Positions 40,615-49,983 are shown, counted from the first letter of the stretch. The stretch is DNA of 64,000 bases from Pseudomonas sp. BCA17 (GCF_004519405.1 NZ_SGWI01000005.1:310001-374000), one strand, 5' to 3'. Translations and numbers: made by a program. Notes: generated from the letters alone by a model not told the origin.

Positions 40615-41673
40615 ATGAGCGAACGAACAACTTCTGCAAGCTGGGCGATGGGTATAGTCAAGTCGTTGGAAATGGACGGCCTGGATTGCCGTGCGCTGTT
40701 CAAGCAGTTGGGCCTGGACTACAGCGCCCTCAGTGACCCAGATGCGCGCTTTCCGCAAGACTCCATGACCCGACTGTGGCAGCGGGCCGTGGAGGTCTCG
40801 GGCAACCCGGCGATCGGCCTGAATATGGGCAAGGTGGTGCGCCCCGCGTCGTTTCATGTGGCCGGTTATGCGCTGATGTCCAGCAACACGCTGGCCGAAG
40901 GCTTTATGCGCCTGGTGCGTTACCAGCGCATCATCGCCGAAAGCGCCGACCTGAGCTTCCGACTGTTGCCCGAAGGTTATGCGCTGATTCTGACTGTGCA
41001 CGGTGACCATCTACCGCCCACCCGGCAGAGCGCCGAAGCCTCGCTGGCCTGTGCTTTGGCGCTGTGCGGCTGGCTCACCGGTCGCACCCTGCAACCGCGT
41101 AAAGTGTTATTGCAAGGCGACCAGCCGATTGATCTGGCGCCCTACAAGCAAGCGTTTCACGCACCCTTGGAGTTCAATGCGCCCTACGACGCGCTGATTT
41201 TCGAGCGGGCCGACATGGATGCGCCGTTGCCCACGGCCAACGAGGCCATGGCGCTGCTGCACGATCGGTTTGCCGGTGAATACCTGGCGCGGTTTTCCGA
41301 GAGCCGCGTGACCCACAAGGCCCGTCAGGTGCTGTGTCGTCTGTTGCCCCAAGGCGAGCCCAAGCGTGACGCGGTGGCCCAGACCCTGCATCTGTCCCAG
41401 CGCACCTTGCAGCGGCGTCTGCAGGAGGAGGGCACCAGTTTCCAGACCTTGCTCGACGACACGCGTCGCGAACTCGCCGAGCAATACCTGGCGCAGCCGA
41501 GCATGACCCTTTTGGAAATTGCCTACCTGCTGGGGTTTGCCGACCCCAGCAATTTCTTTCGCGCGTTTCGTCGCTGGTTCGACGCCACGCCCGGTGAATA
41601 CCGTACGCGGCTGCTGCAGGCGTCGAAGGTCAGTGACGCCAGAACGCCGGGATACACAGTACAAACACTGTAA
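40615..41673 (+). CDS. AraC-family regulator, OruR-like
   Basis: This 352-aa regulator has an N-terminal arabinose-binding-type sensor domain (about 15-200) and a C-terminal double HTH (about 245-335, VAQTLHLSQRTLQRRLQEEG and LLEIAYLLGFADPSNFFRAFRRW). From memory it resembles the ornithine-utilisation regulator OruR of P. aeruginosa. Its target is not adjacent, and the assignment is tentative. Its last 44 bases overlap the end of the convergent trkH. Confidence 0.82.
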   Translation: MSERTTSASWAMGIVKSLEMDGLDCRALFKQLGLDYSALSDPDARFPQDSMTRLWQRAVEVSGNPAIGLNMGKVVRPASFHVAGYALMSSNTLAEGFMRLVRYQRIIAESADLSFRLLPEGYALILTVHGDHLPPTRQSAEASLACALALCGWLTGRTLQPRKVLLQGDQPIDLAPYKQAFHAPLEFNAPYDALIFERADMDAPLPTANEAMALLHDRFAGEYLARFSESRVTHKARQVLCRLLPQGEPKRDAVAQTLHLSQRTLQRRLQEEGTSFQTLLDDTRRELAEQYLAQPSMTLLEIAYLLGFADPSNFFRAFRRWFDATPGEYRTRLLQASKVSDARTPGYTVQTL

Positions 41674-43084
41674 TAATCTCCAGCCGCCCCAGCAGCATGC
41701 CGAGCGACAGGATCCACTTGGCCGCATCCGGCAGGCTGGCGAAGTTGCCGGCCGGGCCGATGGTTTCGCCCAGGCCCGGGCCGACGCCCGATACCGTGCT
41801 GGCCGCGCCGGTCAACGCGGTCATCCAGTCCAGGCCCAGCAGCGACAGGGCCAGGGCGATGGCACAGATGGTGATGGCGAAGAAAAACGAGAACGTCAGG
41901 ATCGAACGCACGATTTCTTCGTCGAGGCGATGGCCGTTGTACTTTTGCTTGATCACCGCCCGGGGGTGAATCAGCTGGTTCAAGTTGGCCTTGAGCAGGA
42001 TATAGGCGACCTGGAAGCGGAAGATCTTGATCCCGCCGGCCGTGGAGCCCGAACAGCCGCCGATAAAGCCCAGGTAGAAGAACAGCATCAGTGAGAAGTT
42101 GCCCCAGATGCTGTAGTCCCCCAGTGCAAAGCCGGTGGTGGTGACCACCGAGGTAACGTTTACAGCCACATGGCGCAGCGCATCCAGCCAATGCAAGTCC
42201 GTGGTCCACCAGTACCAGGTACCCAGCACCAGCCAGGTCACGATCAGTAACGCGAGCAAGCCTTGCACCTGCTGGTCCTTGATCAGTGCCCGTCGGTTGC
42301 CGCGCAACGTGGCCACATACAGGGTGAACGGCAAGCTGCCGAGGATCATCACCACCACCGCCACCCAATGCACCGCGGGTTGTTTCCAGTGGGCCAGGGA
42401 TTCGTCGGAGGTGGAGAACCCCCCGGTCGAAATCGCCGACATGGCGTGGTTGATCGCGTCGAACAAGCCCATTCCGGCCCACCAGAACGCCAGGCTGCCA
42501 AGGATGGTGATACCGACATAAGTCGCCACGATGAGCCGCGCCACCATGTGCGAGCGCGGCATGACCTTCTCCGAGCGGTCCGAGGATTCGGTCTGGAACA
42601 GGCGCATGCCACCAATGCGCAACAGCGGCAGAATCGCCACCGCCATACCGATGAAGCCGATGCCGCCCAGCCAGTGCAGCAGCGAGCGCCACATCAAGAT
42701 GCCCGGGGACATGCTGTCCAGGCCGCTCAATACGGTGGAACCGGTAGCGGTGATGCCGGACATGCTTTCAAAAAACGAGTCGGTGTAGCTGATGTGCTGG
42801 GTCAGCAAAAACGGTAACGCGGCGAAGATACACACCACCAGCCAACTGCTGACCGTCAGCAGATACATGTCCCGGGGGCGCAGATGGACATGTTCGGGGC
42901 GGCCGGGGATAACCAGGGCCAGGCCCGCGAGAAAAGTGATCAGGCTGGCCCACAGGAACGAGGGCAGGTCGCCGGTGCGTTCGAAGATCACCAGTGTCGC
43001 CATCGGGACGACCATGGCGATTGCAAGGGTGATCAGGAAGATGCCGATGATGAAACCGATGATGCGTAGGGTCGGCAACGCCAT
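41630..43084 (-). CDS. trkH: TrkH, potassium uptake channel subunit
   Basis: This 484-aa polytopic protein belongs to the TrkH/KtrB family and imports K+ with TrkA. Four pseudo-repeats supply the selectivity filter; GITATGSTV and GCSGSTAGGIKIF are two of the visible P loops. It starts MALPTLRIIGFIIGIFLI. The last 44 bases are antisense to the AraC-type gene. A terminator of the imelysin gene separates the two upstream. Confidence 0.94.
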   Translation of the reverse strand: MALPTLRIIGFIIGIFLITLAIAMVVPMATLVIFERTGDLPSFLWASLITFLAGLALVIPGRPEHVHLRPRDMYLLTVSSWLVVCIFAALPFLLTQHISYTDSFFESMSGITATGSTVLSGLDSMSPGILMWRSLLHWLGGIGFIGMAVAILPLLRIGGMRLFQTESSDRSEKVMPRSHMVARLIVATYVGITILGSLAFWWAGMGLFDAINHAMSAISTGGFSTSDESLAHWKQPAVHWVAVVVMILGSLPFTLYVATLRGNRRALIKDQQVQGLLALLIVTWLVLGTWYWWTTDLHWLDALRHVAVNVTSVVTTTGFALGDYSIWGNFSLMLFFYLGFIGGCSGSTAGGIKIFRFQVAYILLKANLNQLIHPRAVIKQKYNGHRLDEEIVRSILTFSFFFAITICAIALALSLLGLDWMTALTGAASTVSGVGPGLGETIGPAGNFASLPDAAKWILSLGMLLGRLEIITVFVLCIPAFWRH

Positions 43085-43153
43085 GAAGTTCGCTCGGGTG
43101 ACAGGGCAGAGGCGCCATTCTACCTAGGGTGCAGGGCATGTAAACCGCACATG

Positions 43154-43178
43154 AAAAAGGCGACCCGAAGGTCGCCTT
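43154..43178 (-). terminator. terminator of the imelysin gene with UUCG loop
   Basis: On the minus strand, AAGGCGACC-TTCG-GGTCGCCTT is followed by TTTC. The tetraloop makes it very stable. It lies 18 bases after the stop. Confidence 0.9.
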
Positions 43179-43195
43179 GATCAACTCGGCACAGA

Positions 43196-44533
43196 TCAGA
43201 ACTCGTGATCGGCGTTATCCGGGTTCAGGTCGCTGATGCCCAGCTTGCCCGCGGCGGCTTCGATCGAGCCGGTCTGCTTGACCAGCGCCGCAATCGCGTC
43301 ACGCACGATCTGGTTGCCTTTGTCATTGCCCGCGGCGATCAGCTGGTCGTAGTGCTCGCCGTTGTTGGCGTGATCGACCATGACCTGGATCTTCGCTTCA
43401 GTGGCGGCAAGGTCAGCCTTCAGCGCTGCGTCGGCCGCCGGGTCAACCTTGGCCACCAGGGACGACAGGCTGGCGCCGGTCATCTTGGTGCCGTCGGTGC
43501 GGGTGTACTCACCCAGGTAGACGTTACGGATGCCCTTGGCGTCGTAGAAGTGCGAGTTGTGGGTGTTGTCGCTGAAGCAATCCTGCTCGTCTTCCGGCGA
43601 ATTGGCTTCCAGGGAAACCTTCATGCGCTCACCGGCCAGCTCGCCCAGGGACAGGCTGCCCATGCCGAACAGCATTTTACGCAGGCCGTCGGTCGCAGGT
43701 TCCGACTCCAGGGTGGAGCGGTAGTTGTCTTCGACGTTGGGTTTCCAGTTGCCGACCATTTCTTCGAGGTCGCTGACCAGCAATTGGGTAACGGCGCGCA
43801 GGTAGGTGCGACGGCGCTCGTTGTGGCCGCCGGTGGCACCGTCGCCGGTCATGTAGTCCGACGCCGGGCGGTTGCCTGCACCTGGGCCGGTACCGTTGAG
43901 GTCCTGGCCCCAGAGCAGGAATTCGATGGCGTGGTAGCCGGTGGCGACGTTGGCTTCGGAACCGCCCAGTTCATTGAGGCTGGCGAGTTTTTCCGGAGTG
44001 ATGTCCTTGACGTCAACCTTGTCTTCGCCGACCTGGATCTGGGTGTTGGCGATGATATTGGCGTTGGCGCCAGGGTTGCCCAGGGCGTGCTCGTAGGATT
44101 TATCGACGTAGTCGATCAGGCCTTCATCCAGAGGCCAGGCGTTCACTTGGCCTTCCCAGTCGTCGATGATGGTGTTGCCGAAACGGAACACTTCGCTCTG
44201 CAGGTATGGGACACGGGCGGCGATCCACGCGGTGCGGGCCGCTTTCAGGGTTTCGTCGTTCGGGTTGGCGAGGAAGGTGTCGATTGCGGTTTGCAGGGTT
44301 TTTGCGGTGGATTCGGCGTCGCTGTACACCGCGAATACCATGTCGGCGTAATGCGCGACCACAGCCTTGGCGGCAGCCTCGTCGACCTGGCCTGCCGGAG
44401 CCGCCGCAGGTGCGGTGGTGCTGGCGGCTGCGGGTGCTTGAGGTGCGGCCGCCTTGTCTTTACCTTCGCCGCAACCGGCGAGAGAAATGGCAAGGGCCAG
44501 CAGACTGGCGGTGGCCAGGGGCATACGAATCAT
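43196..44533 (-). CDS. imelysin-family lipoprotein (IcmP-like)
   Basis: This is a 445-aa secreted protein with a lipoprotein signal (LALAISLAGCGEGK). An Ala/Pro-rich linker leads to the imelysin peptidase-M75-like domain with the GxHxxE motif as GYHAIEFLLWGQD. The P. aeruginosa homologue IcmP was described as an insulin-cleaving metalloprotease of the outer membrane; imelysins are more generally linked to iron uptake. ATG 44533 has AGGA eight bases upstream, which favours it over ATG 44542. Gene order with bifA and sodB matches P. aeruginosa PA4366-PA4370. Confidence 0.87.
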   Translation of the reverse strand: MIRMPLATASLLALAISLAGCGEGKDKAAAPQAPAAASTTAPAAAPAGQVDEAAAKAVVAHYADMVFAVYSDAESTAKTLQTAIDTFLANPNDETLKAARTAWIAARVPYLQSEVFRFGNTIIDDWEGQVNAWPLDEGLIDYVDKSYEHALGNPGANANIIANTQIQVGEDKVDVKDITPEKLASLNELGGSEANVATGYHAIEFLLWGQDLNGTGPGAGNRPASDYMTGDGATGGHNERRRTYLRAVTQLLVSDLEEMVGNWKPNVEDNYRSTLESEPATDGLRKMLFGMGSLSLGELAGERMKVSLEANSPEDEQDCFSDNTHNSHFYDAKGIRNVYLGEYTRTDGTKMTGASLSSLVAKVDPAADAALKADLAATEAKIQVMVDHANNGEHYDQLIAAGNDKGNQIVRDAIAALVKQTGSIEAAAGKLGISDLNPDNADHEF

Positions 44534-44587
44534 GGCGAACATCCTGCTTCGGTTATTGATGGGGCACGCGAGGCGCGCAAAACTGCG

Positions 44588-44612
44588 ACATAATGCGAAA
44601 GATTTGCATTTT
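44588..44612 (-). promoter_or_regulatory. weak Fur-box-like sequence upstream of the imelysin gene
   Basis: ATAATGCGAAAGATTTGCAT has partial dyad symmetry (AATGC/GCATT) and a fair match to the AATGATAAT-type Fur site. It lies 55-80 bases before the start codon. The match is weak. Confidence 0.3.
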
Positions 44613-44658
44613 GTGTAAAGGGTTATACGCGGGAAATATTTGGTATCGCTTTGCCCGG

Positions 44659-46710
44659 TCAGTGAATCGCTGCATTGTTGCGTTCGGACTGTTTCAAATA
44701 GGCCACCAACTCACGCGCCGGCAGTGGTTTGCTGTAGTGGTAACCCTGGCCCTCATGGCAACCCTCGGAGATGATGTAGGCCTCTTGCTCGATGGTTTCA
44801 ACGCCCTCGGCAATCACCTGCATGCCCAGGCTTTTACCCAACTGGATGATGGCGCGCACGATGGTGGCATCGTCGTCGTCGTCGAGCAGGTCCTGGACGA
44901 AGCTCTTGTCGATCTTGATCTTGTCCAAAGGCAAGCTTTTCAGGTAGCTCAGCGACGAATAGCCGGTACCGAAGTCATCGATGGCGATCAGCGCGCCTGA
45001 GCGCCGCAGGCTCAGTAAGTGCTGGGCGGCGGTGCTGATGTCTTCCATCAGGCCGGTCTCGGTGACTTCCAGCTCCAGGCTGCGGGGTGGCAGGCGGTAG
45101 ATCTGCATCAGGTTGTTGACCACCCGCGGCAGCTCGGTGTGGTGCAACTGCACGGTGGACAGGTTGACCGCCATGCGCAGCGTGGTGAAGCCCAGGTCGT
45201 GCCATTCGCGCAACTGCCGGCATGCCTGGTCGAGTACCCATTCACCAATCGGAATAATCGTACCGTTCTGTTCCGCCAAGGGGATAAACAGATCCGGTGG
45301 CACCAGGCCGTGTTCCGGGTGCTGCCAACGTATCAGCGCCTCTACGCCGACCACGCGATGGTCGAGGTAACTGATCTGTGGCTGATACACCAGGTGGAAT
45401 TGGTCCCGGCTCAGGGCCTCGCGCAGGTCTTTTTCCAGTTCGCGGCGGCGGCGCATTTCGCTGTCGACGCTGGCGATATAGAACTGATAGCGGTTGCGCG
45501 AGCGGCTCTTGGCCAGGGTCATCGTCTGTTCGGCTTTTTGCAGCAGCTTCTCGGTGCTGTCGCCGTCTTCCGGGAACAGCGTGATGCCGATGGTCGCGCG
45601 CAGGCGGATCTGATCCTGGTCGAGGGCGAATTCCGCCTCCAGGTCGTCCAGGATGCTTTGTGCCAGCTCGGCCGCCTCGTAAGGCTGGTCGATATCGGCT
45701 TGAACCAGCGCGAACTGATCGCCACCCAGGCGGGCCAGTGCGCCGAGGCGGCCGCTGTGGGCACGCAGACGGTCGGCCAGCGCCAGCAGCAATTTATCGC
45801 CGGCCTGGTAGGTAAACTGTTCGTTGACGCTCTTGAAGTCGTCCAGCCCGACACACAGCACCGCCACACGGCGTTGGCGGCGGCCGGCGTCGATCAGGAT
45901 CTTGTCCAACTGCTCCTGCAACTTCTGACGATTCGGCAGGCCGGTGAGGAAGTCGTACTGGGCCATGCGCAGCAGGCTGGATTCGGCTTCGTGACGCAGG
46001 TGAGTATTGCGCTCGATGGACTCGAGCAACTGGTTGGCCGTGTTGATCCACAACCCCAGCTCATTGCGTTCATGGCCTTTGAGCTGGGGGATTTTGTGTT
46101 CGCTGGGCCGGTCCGGGTTGATTGAGGTCAAATGCTCGATGATTCGCGACAGCGGTTTGGTCAGCAGCCAGTGATAAACCAGGTACAACACCAGGCCCAT
46201 GGCCAGGGCGCGCAGCACGCCGGAAATAAAGATGATCACCGAACTGACAATAAAGCCTTTGCCGTAGGTGGCCGTGTCCAGGGTGATGCTCAGGTCGCCG
46301 TAATATTCGCTGTAGGGGCCTTTGCCGACCAATGAGGTGGTGAAGGTGCGTTCCCGTCCAAGAATCAGGTCGGTCAGCCAACGGGTAGGCGATTGCTGCA
46401 AGGCGCGGCTTTTTTCCGCGAGCATGGTTTCGTTGGGATGGCCAATGGAGGCCATGCGCACGGCGTCGTCCTGGAACAGACCCTCGATGACCTGCATCCC
46501 CATCTCGCGGTCCAGGCTATAGACGGCCTGAGTCGAGGGGTCGCGAAACATGTCGAGAATGCGTTGGGCATCGCCCGCCACGGCCTGGTGTGTCTTGTAG
46601 GCGTCGAACACAATCTGCGCCACGCTTAAAGCCACGCCCACGATCAATGCCGACAGCAGCACAACCCGTAGCAACTTCACCGACAAGCTGTTTTTGAGTT
46701 CCAGCTTCAA
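44659..46710 (-). CDS. bifA: BifA, cyclic-di-GMP phosphodiesterase (degenerate GGDEF plus EAL)
   Basis: This is a 683-aa inner-membrane enzyme that degrades c-di-GMP, promoting motility and limiting biofilm. There are two TM helices (about 10-32 and 155-180), a periplasmic loop and a HAMP-like linker. The GGDEF domain's motif reads LGGDQF, the known BifA change that removes cyclase activity. An intact EAL domain follows (VEALIRWQHPEHG, ETGLMED, DDFGTGYSSLSYLK, IAEGVET). Length, motif change and position near sodB all match P. aeruginosa BifA. Confidence 0.93.
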   Translation of the reverse strand: MKLELKNSLSVKLLRVVLLSALIVGVALSVAQIVFDAYKTHQAVAGDAQRILDMFRDPSTQAVYSLDREMGMQVIEGLFQDDAVRMASIGHPNETMLAEKSRALQQSPTRWLTDLILGRERTFTTSLVGKGPYSEYYGDLSITLDTATYGKGFIVSSVIIFISGVLRALAMGLVLYLVYHWLLTKPLSRIIEHLTSINPDRPSEHKIPQLKGHERNELGLWINTANQLLESIERNTHLRHEAESSLLRMAQYDFLTGLPNRQKLQEQLDKILIDAGRRQRRVAVLCVGLDDFKSVNEQFTYQAGDKLLLALADRLRAHSGRLGALARLGGDQFALVQADIDQPYEAAELAQSILDDLEAEFALDQDQIRLRATIGITLFPEDGDSTEKLLQKAEQTMTLAKSRSRNRYQFYIASVDSEMRRRRELEKDLREALSRDQFHLVYQPQISYLDHRVVGVEALIRWQHPEHGLVPPDLFIPLAEQNGTIIPIGEWVLDQACRQLREWHDLGFTTLRMAVNLSTVQLHHTELPRVVNNLMQIYRLPPRSLELEVTETGLMEDISTAAQHLLSLRRSGALIAIDDFGTGYSSLSYLKSLPLDKIKIDKSFVQDLLDDDDDATIVRAIIQLGKSLGMQVIAEGVETIEQEAYIISEGCHEGQGYHYSKPLPARELVAYLKQSERNNAAIH

Positions 46711-46870
46711 AGGGTCATTCCTTGTTCCGTGCGGGTGGCCTCAATATGCCATGAGTATTGGCAATCTCGGGTTGGCAGTCAAAGGAACATTGGGGCAAAA
46801 GCAGGTTTGGAGTGTGCATCGAAGTGGTGCAGGGCGGATTTGCATCCGCCTGCTGGGCGCGCAGTCAATA

Positions 46871-47074
46871 TCAGAAGGTCAGCGTACGCTTTGCTGTTTC
46901 CTGGGTGCTCGAAAAATCCAGGCTTTTGTTTTGAGAGTCCAAGGCGTTGCCCAGTGCTTTGGCCAGCACATCGGCGAACGGCTGGGCGAGCGGGGCGACG
47001 GCTTTGGTGACCTCTCCAACGGCTTTGGCGGCATCGCCGATGATGGGCAGCGCTGCGAGTGCTCCAATAGACAT
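46871..47074 (-). CDS. 67-aa amphipathic hypothetical protein between bifA and sodB
   Basis: The protein begins MSIGALAALPIIGDAAKAVG, continues with an Ala/Val-rich helical stretch, and ends with a polar tail (STQETAKRTLTF). It has no signal peptide or Cys. CGGAGAAT ten bases upstream supports the start. A GGCGGAT/ATCCGCC hairpin lies downstream near 46833-46850. Function unknown; the Gly/Ala amphipathic pattern resembles small secreted or membrane-active peptides, but this is only compositional. Confidence 0.65.
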   Translation of the reverse strand: MSIGALAALPIIGDAAKAVGEVTKAVAPLAQPFADVLAKALGNALDSQNKSLDFSSTQETAKRTLTF

Positions 47075-47156
47075 AGTTAATTCTCCGACAGGTATGAAAG
47101 GCGAATTCCTCTCCATGCCTGGGTGGCGTTGCCTGATCGCTCAGTTCCGTTGCCCA

Positions 47157-47187
47157 CAAAAAAGCCCGGCATGCGCCGGGCTCTTTC
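47157..47187 (-). terminator. rho-independent terminator of sodB
   Basis: On the minus strand AGCCCGGCG and TGCCGGGCT pair around a short loop, followed by TTTTTT. It is 16 bases after the stop. Confidence 0.9.
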
Positions 47188-47202
47188 TACTGCAAGTGTT
47201 GC

Positions 47203-47799
47203 TTAGGCAGTGAAGGTCTTGCCTTCGAACTGCTCAGCCACGAACTTCCAGTTGACCAGGTTCCAGAACGCTTCCACATACTTTGGACGCACGTTGCGGT
47301 AGTCGATGTAGTAAGCGTGTTCCCAGACGTCGCAGGTCAGCAGCGGGGTGTCGCCGCTGGTCAGCGGGTTGCCGGCGCCGATGGTGCTGGCCAGGGCCAG
47401 GGAACCGTCAGCCTTTTTCACCAACCAGCCCCAACCGGAACCGAAGGTACCGACGGAAGTCTTGGTGAACTCTTCCTTGAACTTGTCGAACGAACCGAAC
47501 GCAGCGTTGATGGCTTCAGCCAGCGCGCCGGTAGGTTGGCCGCCGGCGTTTGGCGCCAGGCAGTTCCAGTAGAAGGTGTGGTTCCAGACCTGAGCGGCGT
47601 TGTTGAAGATGCCGCCCGAAGAGGATTTAACGATCTCTTCCAGGGTCTTGCCTTCGAACTCGGTGCCTGGCACCAGGTTGTTCAGGTTCACGACATAGGT
47701 GTTGTGGTGCTTGTCGTGGTGGTACTCCAAGGTTTCCTTGGAAATGTGCGGCTGCAGGGCATCGTGTGCGTACGGCAGCGGCGGCAATTCGAAAGCCAT
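47203..47799 (-). CDS. sodB: SodB, iron superoxide dismutase
   Basis: SodB is a 198-aa cytoplasmic Fe-type dismutase converting superoxide to peroxide and oxygen. Metal ligands are visible in LEYHHDKHHNTYV (His27), AQVWNHTFYWN (His74), and CDVWEHAYYIDY (Asp and His). The start MAFELPPLPYA is the family norm. A GGAGAATTATC ribosome-binding region precedes it. SodB is regulated by iron in pseudomonads through PrrF small RNAs, which I cannot verify here. Confidence 0.97.
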   Translation of the reverse strand: MAFELPPLPYAHDALQPHISKETLEYHHDKHHNTYVVNLNNLVPGTEFEGKTLEEIVKSSSGGIFNNAAQVWNHTFYWNCLAPNAGGQPTGALAEAINAAFGSFDKFKEEFTKTSVGTFGSGWGWLVKKADGSLALASTIGAGNPLTSGDTPLLTCDVWEHAYYIDYRNVRPKYVEAFWNLVNWKFVAEQFEGKTFTA

Positions 47800-47977
47800 G
47801 ATAATTCTCCTAATCAGGTCAGTTGCGGTGAGCGCAAGGCCGATCACGGGCGGCCAAACAAGCGCCGGGGAGTTTGAACTCTTTGCGGCGCAGGGTCCGG
47901 ATCATAGCACCGGGGGTGTGGCAAAACCACGCAACAACTGTGTGGGATAGAGGTTCCAGAGCGTTTTGGAATATTCC

Positions 47978-48577
47978 TCAGGCGCTGATCAATTGATAGG
48001 CGACGCTGAACATCATCACGGCGACCAAAAGGTCCAGCAGGCGCCAGGTTGCCGGGCGCGCCAGCCAAGGGGCCAGCCACGCCGCGCCCAGTGCCAGAGT
48101 GGCGAACCACAGGAACGACGCACTGGCCGCACCGGCCACATACGCACCCGGTTCGGTCTGCTGAGCACCCAGGGAGCCAATCAACAGCACTGTGTCCAGG
48201 TACACGTGGGGATTGAGCAACGTCACCGCCAGGGCACTGAGCAAAACGGCGCGCAGCGAGCGCACCTTGAAGGCGTCGCCTTGTTCCAGGCTCTGCTTTG
48301 AGCACGCCCGACGTAGCGCCAAGGTGCCATACCACAACAGGAAGGCTGCGCCACCCCAGCGGGCAATCGCCAGCAGCAGCGGGTTCTGCGCCAGCACCGT
48401 GGCCAGGCCGAACACCCCGGCGGCGACCAGAATGGCGTCGCACACAATGCACAGTGCCGCCACCGGCAAGTGATGCTCGCGGCGCAAGCTTTGCGCCAAT
48501 ACGAAGGCGTTCTGCGTGCCGATCGCCATGATCAGCCCAAGGGCCACCAGCAGCCCGTTCACATAGCTCTGCCACAT
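47978..48577 (-). CDS. argO: LysE/ArgO-family basic amino acid exporter
   Basis: This is a 199-aa membrane protein with six helices that exports arginine or lysine. LysE-family motifs are LIMAIGTQNAFVLAQ and ALAVTLLNPHVYLDT. It is encoded divergently from an ArgP-type LysR regulator with only the ACT-domain gene between. This is the E. coli argP-argO logic, so the regulator probably controls it. The substrate is inferred from context. Confidence 0.88.
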   Translation of the reverse strand: MWQSYVNGLLVALGLIMAIGTQNAFVLAQSLRREHHLPVAALCIVCDAILVAAGVFGLATVLAQNPLLLAIARWGGAAFLLWYGTLALRRACSKQSLEQGDAFKVRSLRAVLLSALAVTLLNPHVYLDTVLLIGSLGAQQTEPGAYVAGAASASFLWFATLALGAAWLAPWLARPATWRLLDLLVAVMMFSVAYQLISA

Positions 48578-48582
48578 AAGGT

Positions 48583-48984
48583 CTACTCCGCGTCCGCTGC
48601 CAATTGCCGCAACACGTGCATGGCACGCTCGGCGTCGGCGCGGCCGACAAACAAGTGGTCGTGGTAATAACCGGCAATCACGTTGCAGCTGATGCCGGCC
48701 TTGCCCAGTGCACTGGCGAAAGCGGCAGTCAGGCCCACGGCTTCCAAGGCCGAATGCACGTTCAAGGTGATCCAGGCCGCGACGTATTCGAAGGCCAGGC
48801 CGGCTTGTTGCGCTTGTTGGCGCTCGACGATCAGCGTCAGGCCTTCCTGCTCGCGAAAGCTGCCGATGACTTCGCAGCCTTCGGGAATACGTTGGTCGGG
48901 CACGGTGCAGAACACGTAGTCGCCCTCATTCAACTGTGGGCTCATGCTGCGTAGCAGGGTTGCCAGGGCGGTTTCGCCAGCCAT
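48583..48984 (-). CDS. ACT-domain protein
   Basis: This 133-aa protein contains two ACT-like halves (LATLLRSMSPQLNEGDYVFCT and the C-terminal ISCNVIAGYYHDHLFVG). Such stand-alone proteins are annotated as amino-acid-sensing ACT proteins of unknown partner. The start MAGETALATLL lies next to the divergent argP promoter. The stop is five bases before the exporter gene, so the two form an operon. It might sense lysine or arginine, which is inference. Confidence 0.83.
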   Translation of the reverse strand: MAGETALATLLRSMSPQLNEGDYVFCTVPDQRIPEGCEVIGSFREQEGLTLIVERQQAQQAGLAFEYVAAWITLNVHSALEAVGLTAAFASALGKAGISCNVIAGYYHDHLFVGRADAERAMHVLRQLAADAE

Positions 48985-49086
48985 ATGAGGGATTCCTTTG
49001 AAAAGTTGGGAAGCAATGCTGGTTATTTTCACGGCGCAGGCTGTATAAGAAAAACCAATATTGCTGATCGCTCATTAGGAAAACTG

Positions 49087-49983
49087 ATGTTCGACTATAA
49101 ATTGCTTTCCGCGCTGGCGGCGGTGGTGGAACAGGCTGGCTTCGAACGCGGTGCACAGGTATTGGGATTGTCGCAGTCGGCGATGTCCCAGCGCATCAAA
49201 CTGCTGGAAGCGCGCATCGGCCAACCGGTGCTGGTGCGGGTTACACCGCCGACGCCCACGGACATCGGGCGGCGGTTGCTCAACCATGTGCAACAGGTGC
49301 GGTTGCTGGAGCGCGACTTGCAAAGCCAGGTGCCCGCGCTGGACGAGGAGGGTATGCCCGAGCGGCTGCGTATCGCCCTGAATGCCGACAGCCTTGCCAC
49401 TTGGTGGGCGCAGGCGGTCAGCGATTTCTGCGCCGAACAGCATGTGTTGCTGGACTTGGTGGTGGAGGACCAGACCGTGGGCCTCAAGCGCATGCGCGCC
49501 GGTGAAGTGGCGGCTTGTATCTGCGCCAGCGAGCGCCCTGTGGCGGGCGCGCGCAGCCTGTTGCTCGGCGCCATGCGTTATCGGGCGCTGGCCAGTCCGG
49601 CCTTTATTGCCAGGCACTTTCCCGAGGGCGTGCGCGCCGAGCAACTGGCGCGCACGCCGGCTTTGGTATTCGGTCCGGATGATTTCCTGCAGCACCGTTA
49701 CCTGGCGTCCCTCGGGGTGGACGGGGGTTTTGAGCACCATCTATGCCCCTCCTCCGAAGGCTTTATCCGGCTGACAGAGGCTGGCCTGGGCTGGGGCCTG
49801 GTGCCCGAATTGCAGGTGCGCGACCAGTTGGAGAAGGGCGTATTGCTCGAGTTATTGCCAGATAAGCCCATCGACGTGCCGTTGTACTGGCATCATTGGC
49901 GCAGTGGCGGTCAGCTGTTGGGGCTGTTGACCAACCATCTCGCCCAGGCGTGTGGCCAATGGTTGGTGCCCTATCAGCAGTAA
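49087..49983 (+). CDS. argP: ArgP (IciA), LysR-type regulator
   Basis: This 298-aa LysR regulator starts MFDYKLLSALAAVVEQAGFE. Its HTH is ERGAQVLGLSQSAMSQRIKLLE, and a periplasmic-binding-like effector domain follows. In E. coli ArgP responds to lysine/arginine and activates argO. The divergent exporter gene 510 bases away on the minus strand supports the same role. The 102-base gap to the ACT-domain gene (48985-49086) must hold the shared promoter region. Confidence 0.9.
   Translation: MFDYKLLSALAAVVEQAGFERGAQVLGLSQSAMSQRIKLLEARIGQPVLVRVTPPTPTDIGRRLLNHVQQVRLLERDLQSQVPALDEEGMPERLRIALNADSLATWWAQAVSDFCAEQHVLLDLVVEDQTVGLKRMRAGEVAACICASERPVAGARSLLLGAMRYRALASPAFIARHFPEGVRAEQLARTPALVFGPDDFLQHRYLASLGVDGGFEHHLCPSSEGFIRLTEAGLGWGLVPELQVRDQLEKGVLLELLPDKPIDVPLYWHHWRSGGQLLGLLTNHLAQACGQWLVPYQQ

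Noticed and set aside
44588..44612. A Fur box as a firm regulatory call for the imelysin gene.
   Set aside because: The dyad is only five bases per arm and the match to consensus is partial; kept as a low-confidence feature and not promoted to a finding.
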